Below, in pieces: positions 15,061 through 24,057 of a stretch of 34,413 nt of DNA. The notes below the pieces were generated by a model that was given only the letters and a program-made list of their open reading frames with translations, was not told the DNA's origin and did not search any database. The position numbers and the translations under genes were made by a program. The first letter of the stretch is position 1, and every line of letters begins with the position of its first letter. This DNA is from Nitrososphaerales archaeon (GTDB taxonomy: Archaea > Thermoproteota > Nitrososphaeria > Nitrososphaerales > CADDZS01). The stretch lies in NCBI GenBank assembly GCA_030037995.1, contig JASHPQ010000118.1, positions 1 through 34,413 on the forward strand. The letters run 5' to 3'.

Positions 15061-15441
15061 GTGACGGAATCCAACCTTGGAAAGAGAATCGCAATAGTCG
15101 ATGACGAACCAGACATTTGCTCTGTATTTTCTTTGATTCTAACACAGCTTGGTTATCCTTCTCCCTCCGTATTCCTAGACGGAACTTCTCTGATTAAAGC
15201 GATAACAAAAGATATTCAGTCCTTCGATGTCATCCTGATGGATTACCGCTTGCCCGAGATGAACGGCATCGAAGCAGCCAAAATCATTCAACGGTATCGA
15301 AAGAATACAAAAATAATCCTGACAACAGCGTATGATTCTGTGAAGCAAGAAGCTCTATCTGAAGGATTGATGTTTTTACAGAAACCTGTTTCGAAAGACG
15401 ATCTTGACAAGAATCTGAAAAAGACTTTGCAAGCGATTTAA
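15061..15441 (+). CDS. Single-domain response regulator (receiver only)
   Basis: The 126-residue protein is just a CheY-like receiver. RIAIVDDEPD supplies the acidic pair D14/D15. Phospho-acceptor D61 sits in ILMDYRLPEMNG, the switch Thr is in IILTTAYDS (T88/T89), and the conserved Lys108 is in FLQKPVSK. No output domain is attached. It starts with GTG 76 bases after the kinase gene, so both form a two-component pair; TATA-like runs at about 15009-15017 and 15037-15045 could also drive it separately. Its output must act through protein contact; the winged-helix protein encoded next is a candidate. Confidence 0.92.
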   Translation: MTESNLGKRIAIVDDEPDICSVFSLILTQLGYPSPSVFLDGTSLIKAITKDIQSFDVILMDYRLPEMNGIEAAKIIQRYRKNTKIILTTAYDSVKQEALSEGLMFLQKPVSKDDLDKNLKKTLQAI

Positions 15442-15582
15442 CTAACACGCTCTACTAAGAGATTCTTTCCGCAATTTGGAAGAATTTACCCACATTGCGC
15501 AGGCCTCTTATCTACGAGAGTGACTGGTACGATAGACTGACCACGAGATTATTATCAGGGTTATCAACTCCGGAGCCTTGAA

Positions 15583-16275
15583 TTGGCCTCATTTCTGCTT
15601 GTGAACGAGTCGTTAGATCTGCTGGATAGGAAGATTCTGGAAGTTGTTTGCAGTCACCATAGAGAGGGTCAAAGCTTCAACAAACTTGTGGAGGAAGTCA
15701 AACCTCTGGCATCCAGAAGTACTTTTGCACTGAGAGCCAAGAGATTGGAGAAACTGGGTTACATCGAGAAGATCTCTGATACCAAACAAAAGCAGATCAA
15801 AAGAATTCGCGGAACGCTAATAGTGCTGCTAGCTTCGAGATTACTAGAGAGGATCAGAGAGCAATGCGGTGAAGCGGTACAAGATCTGAAGTGTAAGAAA
15901 GAATTCATCCTGTCGAAAAAGGATCAAGAATATACGGATAAGGAATTTTCGGAGCTGAAGGAATCAATTCTTCAGTCGGGCGAAAGGATCAAAGAGATTT
16001 TCAGCCTAGTAGGAACCTATGCAGTGCTTTTAGGGGAACCGATTGCAGGAGACTTGCTTCTCCCCAAGCTTGTAGAGGACTTCAAAAAGCTGAATTCAGA
16101 GCTTCTTTCATTATTGAGTCTGGACAAACGTGTCATGGATTCACTAGCACGTGAAAAACTGTCAGTGGTTCCGTTCGATACTTTGAATGAGGACTTTGAG
16201 TACGCCTTCGGCGAACCAGTTGGCACAGCCCTGCCTAAATTCTCCCAAAGTCTCGAAAGAATTACTAAAAAATGA
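15583..16275 (+). CDS. Winged-helix N-terminal domain protein with helical C-terminus
   Basis: This 230-residue protein begins LDLLDRKILEVVCSHHREGQ, then FNKLVEEVKPLASRSTFALR, then AKRLEKLGYIEKI. That is a winged helix-turn-helix of the archaeal kind in residues 8-65, with a basic stretch (KQKQIKRIRG) after it. The rest (about 75-230) is mostly amphipathic helix without known motifs. It is not membrane bound. It follows the receiver gene by 141 bases on the same strand, so it may be the transcriptional output of the kinase/receiver pair; that link is inferred from position only. The start is a TTG at 15583. Confidence 0.65.
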   Translation: MASFLLVNESLDLLDRKILEVVCSHHREGQSFNKLVEEVKPLASRSTFALRAKRLEKLGYIEKISDTKQKQIKRIRGTLIVLLASRLLERIREQCGEAVQDLKCKKEFILSKKDQEYTDKEFSELKESILQSGERIKEIFSLVGTYAVLLGEPIAGDLLLPKLVEDFKKLNSELLSLLSLDKRVMDSLAREKLSVVPFDTLNEDFEYAFGEPVGTALPKFSQSLERITKK

Positions 16276-16410
16276 AAATGTTCTAGCACTGGCGCATCCA
16301 ATTTTCAGAGATAGATGGGAATCAATACGCTCAGTATGAACCTTAGTACGTAAAGCGCACCGAACCGCCTGTTGTGGCTGAAGACAAAGCCGAGAGATAC
16401 CAAATTTGGA

Positions 16411-17109
16411 TCAGGCCCTATCAATAGAAAACGTATCTCCACCATCATGCGAGACGAAGTGATACTTTTCATCCAAGTCAGAGGGCCTTGTCTTTCGAAT
16501 TTTGTTGAATTCCGTGATGGGAATCTCAAAGCCGATCGCTCCTTTCACTTTTGGGTATTGCTCCGCTAGACTGGCGATCGCCTGTGAGAGCAAAGATGGA
16601 TTCGTCCTGACTCCATTTTCCCAGTAAAGAGCCTTCTCCGGAGTCAGCACAAGCTCGTACCTATCACGAGAAGTAATCTGCCATCGTGCGTAGTAACACT
16701 CCGTAGTACCGAGCTCCATTCGAGCATAAAATACCCGTAGCTTCGCAAAGTCGTTCTGGAGATCGGTCTCGACCATTTTTTCGGCGAGCTTCATACCCCT
16801 CGTTTCAAAATCGATTCTCTTCGACCCGATTGCGTGCATCAGACTCTCAACGTTCTTGAAGGGTTCTTTCTTGCAAACGAGACATTCTGGTTTACCGAAT
16901 CTCAGCTTCCGGACCATTACCAAGTGCTTTTGGCAAAGTAGATGATTCTTGGTAAGCTTCTTGCTACCGCCGTCTCCGTAAAAATCGAAGCTCCTATTCG
17001 CATAGATAGTCGCAACGACTGGATTAGCCCGTTTTTGTTGCATCGGGATCAAGTTCTCTTTTGGATCTTCTTCTTTCAGCATTGTTTTTCGAGCGAGAGC
17101 CTTAGCCAA
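16411..17109 (-). CDS. Hypothetical protein with Cys/His metal site
   Basis: The family of this 232-residue soluble protein is not recognised. It has a basic N-terminus and then a metal-site-like region: LLCQKHLVMVRKLRFGKPEC followed by LVCKK. This gives Cys-x2-His and, about a dozen residues later, Cys-x2-Cys. The remaining 140 residues are mixed alpha/beta with several conserved-looking aromatic stretches (ECYYARWQITSRDRYELVL). The start is a TTG at 17109. A minus-strand cctatag at about 17135-17142 lies at TATA distance. It has no operon partner and converges on the winged-helix gene. Confidence 0.6.
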   Translation of the reverse strand: MAKALARKTMLKEEDPKENLIPMQQKRANPVVATIYANRSFDFYGDGGSKKLTKNHLLCQKHLVMVRKLRFGKPECLVCKKEPFKNVESLMHAIGSKRIDFETRGMKLAEKMVETDLQNDFAKLRVFYARMELGTTECYYARWQITSRDRYELVLTPEKALYWENGVRTNPSLLSQAIASLAEQYPKVKGAIGFEIPITEFNKIRKTRPSDLDEKYHFVSHDGGDTFSIDRA

Positions 17110-17362
17110 GTGTCTAGATAAGAATCAGAGCTCACTATAGGTTCCGATATTAAATCTGTACTAAAAGTCCTTGGGGTTTCTTGCTCTTTTCAGAGACCGT
17201 TTCGGTAACATAGCTTTGGCATTGTTTCATCTTTGAGAATTGATTGAGCCGTCACATTTTGGAAATGATCTTCTTGAATAATTTTGAGCTTACCAACTTA
17301 CGAGACGGGTAGATCTTTTTTTATCTCATTGGGATAGCAAAAAGTATCCTAGCGATCTGCGC

Positions 17363-18190
17363 TTGGAACCGAATTCTATTAACAATCCACAAAAAGTAAA
17401 TCTGACAGGTGCACAGAAAACCCTTCTTATCCCGCTCTATGCCAAGGCTCTGGACAGTAGATCCAAGCATTCCATTCTCCATGATAAGAAAGCGAACGAG
17501 ATTGTTAGAGCAATTGACTATGATTTCGGGAATCAAGGGGGTTTTGGGAATAAGAACATACTAGTTGTTAGGGCTAAGCAATTTGATGAGTGGGTAAAGG
17601 AATTTCTCAAATCTAATCCAAATGGCGCTGTCCTAAATCTCGGATGCGGGTTGGACACAAGGATCGCCAGGATAGACCCTCCTTCTGGCGTCACCTGGAT
17701 TGACGTAGATTTTCCCGAAGTTATTAAAGTGCGCAGGAACTTCTTCACGGATGGTGACGGTTACCAAATGATCGCATCATCCATAACAGAGTCGGAATGG
17801 CTAGAAAAGATTCCGAAGGACAGACCGGCGATCGCTGTTGCGGATGGGGTAATGGAGTATCTTTCGGAAGAAGAGGTTAGAACGCTTCTCAACAGAATAA
17901 CGGATCACTTCTCTTCTGGTCAGATTACATTTGATGTGATGAGTTCGTCCGCGATAGAGCGTGGCAGATCCAGGCTCAAAGACACCATGGGAGCGGAACA
18001 CAAGTGGGCGGTGGACGATCTCCACAAAGTAGATGAACTTGATCCAAGACTCCGCAGGATCAATTCTTTCAGTGTTTTCGGATCTAAATACGTCTCAAAG
18101 CTGCAACTAAAATACCGCCTTGCTTACAGTATCGTAAATCTTTTCCCTAATTTCAGGAATACGATTCGTTTGCTACGGTACGAGTTTTAG
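17363..18190 (+). CDS. LCM-type SAM-dependent O-methyltransferase
   Basis: This 275-residue protein contains GAVLNLGCGLDTRIARIDPP, with the SAM-binding G-C-G-L-D-T-R motif. TWIDVDFPEVIKVRR holds the acidic ribose-binding position, and IAVADGVMEYLSEEEV the late G-(V/L)-x-x-Y-L motif. Together they define the leucine carboxyl methyltransferase/PpmA-TcmP group, which methylates carboxyl or hydroxyl groups on proteins or small molecules. Its substrate is unknown. In prokaryotes such enzymes often sit with secondary-metabolite genes, but none are adjacent here. The start is a TTG at 17363, with a tttttttatct run about 40 bases upstream. It converges on the peptidase gene. Confidence 0.85.
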   Translation: MEPNSINNPQKVNLTGAQKTLLIPLYAKALDSRSKHSILHDKKANEIVRAIDYDFGNQGGFGNKNILVVRAKQFDEWVKEFLKSNPNGAVLNLGCGLDTRIARIDPPSGVTWIDVDFPEVIKVRRNFFTDGDGYQMIASSITESEWLEKIPKDRPAIAVADGVMEYLSEEEVRTLLNRITDHFSSGQITFDVMSSSAIERGRSRLKDTMGAEHKWAVDDLHKVDELDPRLRRINSFSVFGSKYVSKLQLKYRLAYSIVNLFPNFRNTIRLLRYEF

Positions 18191-18230
18191 TACATGGAAG
18201 GTAGCACTCGAAAAAGATTCCTGATTCTCA

Positions 18231-18872
18231 TCAACCGTTTTGAGAACCTCTCGGGTCGCTCAAATAGTAAATTACCGATCTCTCGATTGCTCTTTTTAAA
18301 ATGACGAGCGGCAGGGAGGCCGTGTCTACGCTCAACGCTGCGTCTTGCCCTCTGCTAGCAACGTACTCTGAGTGAATGGGGATGTGGATAAAACCGCCGC
18401 CAAAGCTCCTCTTACTGGCTTCTCGGACGATGACGAACATGGCGTTGTTGCACAGGTAAGAGTCTGCGCTCAAACTGAGCTGAGCCGGGATTCCATCCCC
18501 GTTCAAGACTTTCACGAGACCTTCTACATCCAAGTTCGAGAAGATCCCGTCGGGCCCCGCGGGGTCGATTCGCTCGCCCGCAAGCACCTTTCCAGAATTG
18601 TCCGGCTTTGCGGTCCTCCGGTAGTTGACTGCAATCTTCTCAGGCGTTACTTTGTTTCTGCCCGAAGCTACTCCAACCCCAAGAGCCAGGCGGGGTGTTT
18701 CTCTTCGTAATTCCTGCATGATTTTCTCTTCAATTAGATCATAAGCAACGGGGAGCACCACGCTTTTTATCACCTCGCCGGAGTCGAGCTTGCGTCCCCC
18801 CAGCGACTCGACGACCAACTGCGAGGGGTTTTCACTAAATTCGAGAAATGGTTCAAACCCGAAGAGGAGCAC
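18231..18872 (-). CDS. pcp: Pyroglutamyl peptidase I (family C15)
   Basis: The 213-residue protein starts LLFGFEPFLEFSENPS, the usual N-terminal signature. The catalytic residues are all present: Glu78 in GRNKVTPEKIAVNYR, Cys141 in SADSYLCNNAMF and His163 in GFIHIPIHSEY. It removes N-terminal pyroglutamate from peptides in the cytosol. The His region is slightly unusual, with HIPIHSEY where most members read H-(V/I)-P-x-x-P. Length is normal. The start is a GTG at 18872, the only possible one before an in-frame stop. It lies downstream of the large secreted protease on the same strand, with a terminator between, which suggests a shared peptide-using role but separate transcription. Confidence 0.92.
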   Translation of the reverse strand: MLLFGFEPFLEFSENPSQLVVESLGGRKLDSGEVIKSVVLPVAYDLIEEKIMQELRRETPRLALGVGVASGRNKVTPEKIAVNYRRTAKPDNSGKVLAGERIDPAGPDGIFSNLDVEGLVKVLNGDGIPAQLSLSADSYLCNNAMFVIVREASKRSFGGGFIHIPIHSEYVASRGQDAALSVDTASLPLVILKRAIERSVIYYLSDPRGSQNG

Positions 18873-19056
18873 TGAGGATGATATTGTACGATTTCAGCTC
18901 CGATCTAAGATAGCCCTTTTTGCAATTTCTCTCGACATCAGAGTAGCACAACGACGAGTTCGAGCTAAAGTACCGCTTACAGTTCAACGATGTATACGTC
19001 GACCAAGACCGGCCCTTTCCACCACCGTCACTTAGGTCGTCGTGCGATCCGTAATC

Positions 19057-19098
19057 AAAAAATGACGATCTCCAAGTAACACCGATCGGACGGAGATC
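19057..19098 (-). terminator. Terminator after the sedolisin gene
   Basis: Downstream of the protease stop on the minus strand, GGTTGATCTCCGTC and its neighbours form a perfect 7-bp stem: GATCTCC/GGAGATC (19067-19073 with 19092-19098). A T6 run (plus-strand A6, 19057-19062) follows. A further perfect stem, CCGTTG with CAACGG (19111-19116 and 19134-19139), lies just before it. The rest of 18873-19147 shows no gene. Confidence 0.5.
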
Positions 19099-19147
19099 AA
19101 CCGACTCTCCCCGTTGCTAACCGCACGATGACACAACGGTCAGAAAA

Positions 19148-22100
19148 TCAGGGCGGGCTCACCGTAAAACCTTGCTGAGCACTTTCTAAAGTAGTCGTAC
19201 CTACGCCATCGGCGGATACTCCAGAGACGTAAACTTCCCATGGGCCAGATACCGGCTGAGTAACAATTCCGCCATCACCCGGGTAGAAATACGTGTAGCC
19301 TCCCAACCAACCAAGGCTGACGGGAGAAGGCATTGTCACGTTTCCGACCCAGAGGTTCAGACTCTGATCGTAAAACAGTGGCACCTCGCCCGCCGGAATG
19401 TCAGAATAGCTCGCGTAGTTGTTTGAATCGAAGGTGGGATAAAGCGATGCCGAGTACATTCCAAACTTTACTTCGGTACCGTTCGAGTAACCAATGTTCA
19501 CCGTAATTTGCAACGTCTGGCCCTCTTTCACCGGATTGGGTGAGACCGTAATCTTCGGGACGATTGCACCCTGTCCAGACACCCAGACTTGTCCAAAGAA
19601 GGATCCGCTGAAAATGAACCCATTAAGATCTATGGACTGGTAAGTGGAGTTCAGCAAGACCGTGTACAGACCTTCTTTTGCATTGTTTGGAACCTGCAAG
19701 TAACCCAGATAGTTGTAAGGGAAGCCGAAGTGGGTACCCGGGTAGTAGGTTGCTCCAACATTCACCGTCGATACGACCTGACCTGTTGGGGAAACGAGCG
19801 AAGCGGTCATGTTGGAACCAATTTGGATCTCTTGACTGATAGGTAAGCCCATTTCAGACCCTATCAAGTTTGGCGTGTTAGCCGGCGACACCAGTTCGCC
19901 TTCGACTTCTATGAACTGCCCGGGGCTGACCACACCAGGTTCAGCGCTGGTCGGCGGAACGATAAACGAAGTGGACAGACCAACTCCGTTCAGAAAAGGC
20001 ACAAAGCCGTACACACCGTTCAGGAGGAGGAGATCAGCTCCGATTGGATAATTTCCCACCAGTGGCGCATTCCAGGATCCAGCCTTGAATTTCAGTGGGC
20101 GGCTCAGAAACTGATTGTAGGTGTTGGATGTTATAGAATACGACAGAGCAGTGAAGCTATACGAGCCAGTGTTTACGGGGTTTCCATTAAGATCCGTTAC
20201 CGCCACGCTCACATTGAACCCCAGCAGGGTGGAGTACGGTACAATCGAAATGTAAGGCTCTTCAAGCGGCGCGGGCTGGACTTCTTGGACTGCGAGTGGG
20301 GAGAGAATCGTGGCGAAATACCCGGTAAAGACCTCTGCAAAACCAAATACCTCCGCACCCGCCACGCTGGCATTTACATTGACATAGGATATTCCCGAGG
20401 CGAGCGTCGGCACGGTAATCTGACCCGTCCACGATTTTAGAGCACTGTCGTAACTCAAAGGCACGTTTGCCAGTGTCCCCTGAAGAGTGACAAGCTCGGC
20501 TGTAAAGGCAGTCGATGGTGTAAGTCCTTTAGTGGTACCGCTCGGCGTGACGCTTATCATGATGGTCTGCCCTGCTGCGAACTCAAATTGCGGCTTGTTC
20601 TTCGAATTCTTGATTGCTACTTGGATACTTGGAGAAGATCCGTGAGTTAAGGAAGCAAAATAGTCCGCCATGGCCCCGATGTTCGGAGCCCCCCATCCCG
20701 TCGCAAGGTTGTAACCGTACGAGGACACCCAGGGGGTGATGTACCCGAACGTGATTGGGATAAACTCCTTTGGATAGAGCTGGGCAGACTCTCCCATCTG
20801 GTACAGTGCAGGGTTTACCAGTCCCAGAGATCCGTCGATTTTTTGATCGATGTCAGTGACCAGGCCGGCGAACAATGGCGCAGACTCGCTGGTACCACCA
20901 GTGGGCTCATTGACGTAGCCGGCTGTGGACGAAAATGTCCTTGTATCTCCCACTTCGAAGACCGCCGGATATACATTCGCATTCAGCGACACATCCGGCT
21001 CCATCCTTCCGTTTTCATAACTGGCCGGCGTTGGAATCACATCCTGATACCAGGGCTTTGGTTCTACCGCGCTGACCCCGCCAGAGCCGCCTCCGAAATT
21101 GGATAAGGGATTCTCAAATCCTTCGTTGGACCATGCTGTTTGATACGACGAAACTACCGAAGAGCCGCTGAACGTAAGATAAGTCGTCGTACCGCCGGTG
21201 GCAGTTACATATGGAGAGCTCGCGGGATAATCGATCGCTCCCATTGGTTGAGAAGAGTACCCGCTTCCACCGCCATCACCCGAACTGTCGGTGAACGTAA
21301 TCCCTTCAGCTGAACCCAGCAAGTAATACTCGTCCGGAAGGATGACGTTGAACAAGTAGAAGGAAACTCCAAGGAAGGGGAAGTAATTTTCCGATTCGCC
21401 CCAGCTCTGGGAAAATACGTTGACAATGTCCTGTTGATCTACCAGCGCAATTACCGGAGCAAAGGGCTCCGCGTAGTTCCCGGAGTACACGGTAATGTTG
21501 GCACCGGGCGCCATCGCGTGCGAAAATTCCACATCCAGCTCTTCTTCGCCTGGGGTATCCTCGACAACGCCTATACTCGGATTGTTAGGGCCGACGGAAA
21601 CTATATTCAAACTGGGCGGCGCTGGTAATCTCATTTCCTGATCGTAAACTGCAAGCTCCTGCGAAATGTACGGATCGCCTCCAAATTCCAAAATCCCGAT
21701 CCCCTTTCCCTTTCCGTCGTACCCCGAGGCTACAAGCGAAGATGCATTGTACGCAGAGAGTAGGTCGCTGGCAGCATAGCCCTCTATGGGAGCGGTCTCG
21801 TTCGGCACATTCCCGGACACTTGCCCTGTATTTTGTGCGGCTCGAGCGATCGGGATTGGACGTCCAAGGATGAGGGAGTTGTGCACCACGAGAGATGTAA
21901 TGTTTGAGGAATACGCGTAAATTCCCGGTATCTTGGGAGTTCCCGAAGCTGTGTAATAACTGAAGGTGCCGTTGGAGTACAGTGCTGTCTGTAGCCCAAG
22001 GTAAGACTGGAGCTCACCGACGGTTGTGCCAGCTACGATGATTGAATCCTCAGCGGTGGAGTAAATGGAAAACCCCTGAGACTCTAAGCTGCTCAAGGTC

Positions 22101-22459
22101 GACTGATACTGTGAAACTGGAAGGAAAAGCTGCTGGATAGTTTGCTGCGACAGAAACTGGAGATACTGCGAAGACGCCGGATCTGAAATCGAGGCCTCCA
22201 TGGATTGGAGGAGCCCGAGATTATTTAGAGGAATGGCGATCGTAACAACGATCGGCGACGATGGGGAAAGCGTTCCGACCTGCTTGAATCCTTTCATAGT
22301 TATCGGAGCTACCGGATTCACGTGCAAAGGAGTACTAGCCCGGTCGCTGACAAACGGGGTCGAAATGATGCTTTCTTTTCCTGCGGCAAACAACGAACTC
22401 GCAAGAAATACTGCTATCAGAAAGATCGACAGAGTAACGACTCGACGACGGGACTTCAT
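19148..22459 (-). CDS. Secreted S53 sedolisin-type protease with C-terminal beta domains
   Basis: The protein has 1103 residues. A Sec-type signal covers residues 5-26. A pro-kumamolisin activation domain (about 60-200) contains SDPASSQYLQFLSQQTIQQL. The catalytic domain (about 230-600) has Glu305 and Asp309 in PGEEELDVEFSHAMAPGA, Asp395 in SSGDGGGSGYSS (oxyanion) and Ser524 in PTGGTSESAPLFAG, the complete Glu-Asp-Asp-Ser set. About 500 residues of Ig-like beta domains follow, possibly for surface or substrate binding. No C-terminal anchor is seen. The family cleaves proteins at acidic pH, so this suggests an acid-tolerant extracellular protease for scavenging protein. The ATG at 22459 is 27 bases from a TATA box, so the message is leaderless. 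Confidence 0.93.
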   Translation of the reverse strand: MKSRRRVVTLSIFLIAVFLASSLFAAGKESIISTPFVSDRASTPLHVNPVAPITMKGFKQVGTLSPSSPIVVTIAIPLNNLGLLQSMEASISDPASSQYLQFLSQQTIQQLFLPVSQYQSTLSSLESQGFSIYSTAEDSIIVAGTTVGELQSYLGLQTALYSNGTFSYYTASGTPKIPGIYAYSSNITSLVVHNSLILGRPIPIARAAQNTGQVSGNVPNETAPIEGYAASDLLSAYNASSLVASGYDGKGKGIGILEFGGDPYISQELAVYDQEMRLPAPPSLNIVSVGPNNPSIGVVEDTPGEEELDVEFSHAMAPGANITVYSGNYAEPFAPVIALVDQQDIVNVFSQSWGESENYFPFLGVSFYLFNVILPDEYYLLGSAEGITFTDSSGDGGGSGYSSQPMGAIDYPASSPYVTATGGTTTYLTFSGSSVVSSYQTAWSNEGFENPLSNFGGGSGGVSAVEPKPWYQDVIPTPASYENGRMEPDVSLNANVYPAVFEVGDTRTFSSTAGYVNEPTGGTSESAPLFAGLVTDIDQKIDGSLGLVNPALYQMGESAQLYPKEFIPITFGYITPWVSSYGYNLATGWGAPNIGAMADYFASLTHGSSPSIQVAIKNSKNKPQFEFAAGQTIMISVTPSGTTKGLTPSTAFTAELVTLQGTLANVPLSYDSALKSWTGQITVPTLASGISYVNVNASVAGAEVFGFAEVFTGYFATILSPLAVQEVQPAPLEEPYISIVPYSTLLGFNVSVAVTDLNGNPVNTGSYSFTALSYSITSNTYNQFLSRPLKFKAGSWNAPLVGNYPIGADLLLLNGVYGFVPFLNGVGLSTSFIVPPTSAEPGVVSPGQFIEVEGELVSPANTPNLIGSEMGLPISQEIQIGSNMTASLVSPTGQVVSTVNVGATYYPGTHFGFPYNYLGYLQVPNNAKEGLYTVLLNSTYQSIDLNGFIFSGSFFGQVWVSGQGAIVPKITVSPNPVKEGQTLQITVNIGYSNGTEVKFGMYSASLYPTFDSNNYASYSDIPAGEVPLFYDQSLNLWVGNVTMPSPVSLGWLGGYTYFYPGDGGIVTQPVSGPWEVYVSGVSADGVGTTTLESAQQGFTVSPP

Positions 22460-22481
22460 GGACGGGCAGGAGCTCTAAAAA

Positions 22482-22489
22482 TTATTTAA
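22482..22489 (-). promoter_or_regulatory. TATA box of the sedolisin gene
   Basis: The minus-strand TTAAATAA is centred 27 bases upstream of the ATG at 22459, the standard archaeal spacing to a transcription start. Transcription would begin at or next to the start codon. The other side of this 320-base divergent gap holds the promoter of the DUF1512 gene (tctatatg near 22730-22738). Nothing else was recognised between them. Confidence 0.65.
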
Positions 22490-22780
22490 CTTTTACAACT
22501 CTTACTGAACCTGTCTCAAAGGAGGCGAGAACCGAAGTTCCATACTTGGAGAATTTCTTGTACTTGTGCGTGGTAAGTTGCTCACTTTTCCCTTGCACGC
22601 GACGGCCCAGGCGGCAGTTGTTCGATTCGGCCCCTTTCCCTTCCCAAGAAGGCGCATAAAAGAAGCAAGTGGAAGATTCTGCTCCAAAAGTCAGGTAACC
22701 CTTCGAAATAACATTCCCCGGCGTGCAATGTCTATATGCTTGGACATCCAATACTGTCTCTTTGTGAAAGCAAAGCAAGT

Positions 22781-23914
22781 ATGTCATTAGAAATTAGTTT
22801 GTCGTTCATCACTACGCTGGTCAACGTCTTGTATCTCGGAGGATTCGCTGTCTTATTCCTCTACGGTCAGAGGATCCAGCTGTCGTTCATGCAGCGCGGA
22901 GTCAGAGGGCAGCTCGCGAAGCTCGATCGGATGCAGAGTGCCGCAAGAGCCAGGCTCATCGATTCTCTGAAAAAGTTTGGAGACGGACAGCAGCTTGGCT
23001 CAGTCAATGGCTCGTCGAATCTCGATCAATCGGTAGATCGATTGCTCGGAAGTTTTGTCATCTCTCCTGTAAGCATGGACCCGAGAGGGATCGTCCCGAA
23101 GATGGAGCACATCCTAGACACCGCGGACGAAAACCTGAAGGGCGAGGTGAAGCGGATCGCCTCCGGCGCGAGCGACTCCGAGGTCCAGACCCTTTCCAAC
23201 GTTGCCGAGATCGCCATCGGGCTCAATAACATGTACAAAGTAGCCAGACACTACTACATCCTGGGGACAAAAGCGGGCGGCACCTACTCAATGATGCAGC
23301 TGCAGATGCTCATGCCGCAGATGATGGAAATCGCCGAAGCGTACAATTCGGCCGTAGATGCGTTCGCTGGAAACAAGACCCTCGGCGATGGGTTCGGCCC
23401 GCTGGTTGCTGCAGCACTCGTGAACGAGGTACCTTCCTCCGGAAACATTTGGACAGAGACAGTGAAAGACACCGAGGTTGCAGAGATCAGCGTCCAAAAT
23501 CATCCGGCCTACATTGTGAAGGCCAAGGGACCGGGAGGGAACGTGGGGAAGCCAGGAGAAGCCATCCAAGAAATCCTAGCGAGGGATCAGAGCGTAAAAT
23601 GCGTCCTGACCGTGGATGCCTCACTGAAACTGGAGGGCGAGGAAACCGGATCGCTGACGGAGGGCGTTGGAGCGGCAATCGGAGGCTCCGGCGTTGACAG
23701 ATTCCGGATCGAGGAGACCGCATCAGCTCGCGACATCGTGATGCTCGCCATCGTCGCAAAGATGTCCGAAAAGGAAGCGATCACGGAGATCCCGAAGTCG
23801 GTCAGGGATCGAGTCCCGTCGACTGTGGAGAGAATCCGCGGTATCGTGCGAGACCTGCCCGAGGACAGCTCCATCATAATAGCAGGTATCGGAAACACAC
23901 TCGGAGTCGCTTGA
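22781..23914 (+). CDS. DUF1512 family archaeal membrane-anchored protein
   Basis: This protein has about 377 residues from the ATG at 22781; an upstream start at 22736 would add an unrelated leader. One N-terminal membrane helix (about 7-28, ending GGFAVLFLYG) anchors a large soluble domain. Blocks such as SPVSMDPRGIVPKMEHILDT, GTYSMMQLQMLMPQMMEIAE, NHPAYIVKAKGPGGNVGKPG and the final SIIIAGIGNTLGVA match the archaea-specific DUF1512 family. The function of the family is unknown. The conserved GPGGNVGKPG loop looks like a ligand or nucleotide contact. The gene is divergent from the sedolisin. Codons are noticeably GC-rich compared with the kinase region, as expected for a core gene. Confidence 0.85.
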   Translation: MSLEISLSFITTLVNVLYLGGFAVLFLYGQRIQLSFMQRGVRGQLAKLDRMQSAARARLIDSLKKFGDGQQLGSVNGSSNLDQSVDRLLGSFVISPVSMDPRGIVPKMEHILDTADENLKGEVKRIASGASDSEVQTLSNVAEIAIGLNNMYKVARHYYILGTKAGGTYSMMQLQMLMPQMMEIAEAYNSAVDAFAGNKTLGDGFGPLVAAALVNEVPSSGNIWTETVKDTEVAEISVQNHPAYIVKAKGPGGNVGKPGEAIQEILARDQSVKCVLTVDASLKLEGEETGSLTEGVGAAIGGSGVDRFRIEETASARDIVMLAIVAKMSEKEAITEIPKSVRDRVPSTVERIRGIVRDLPEDSSIIIAGIGNTLGVA

Positions 23915-24057
23915 TTCCGCAGAATAAATGCAGATCAGACGCGGTCACCGTATACCTGCCACATTATTGCCCGTTGTAACATTGGAACCGGGCGCAAAAA
24001 CGTCACGGCTTAGCTTCCAAATTTTTCGAGGGTTTTTCTTTCTGGTCTCTTCAATAC

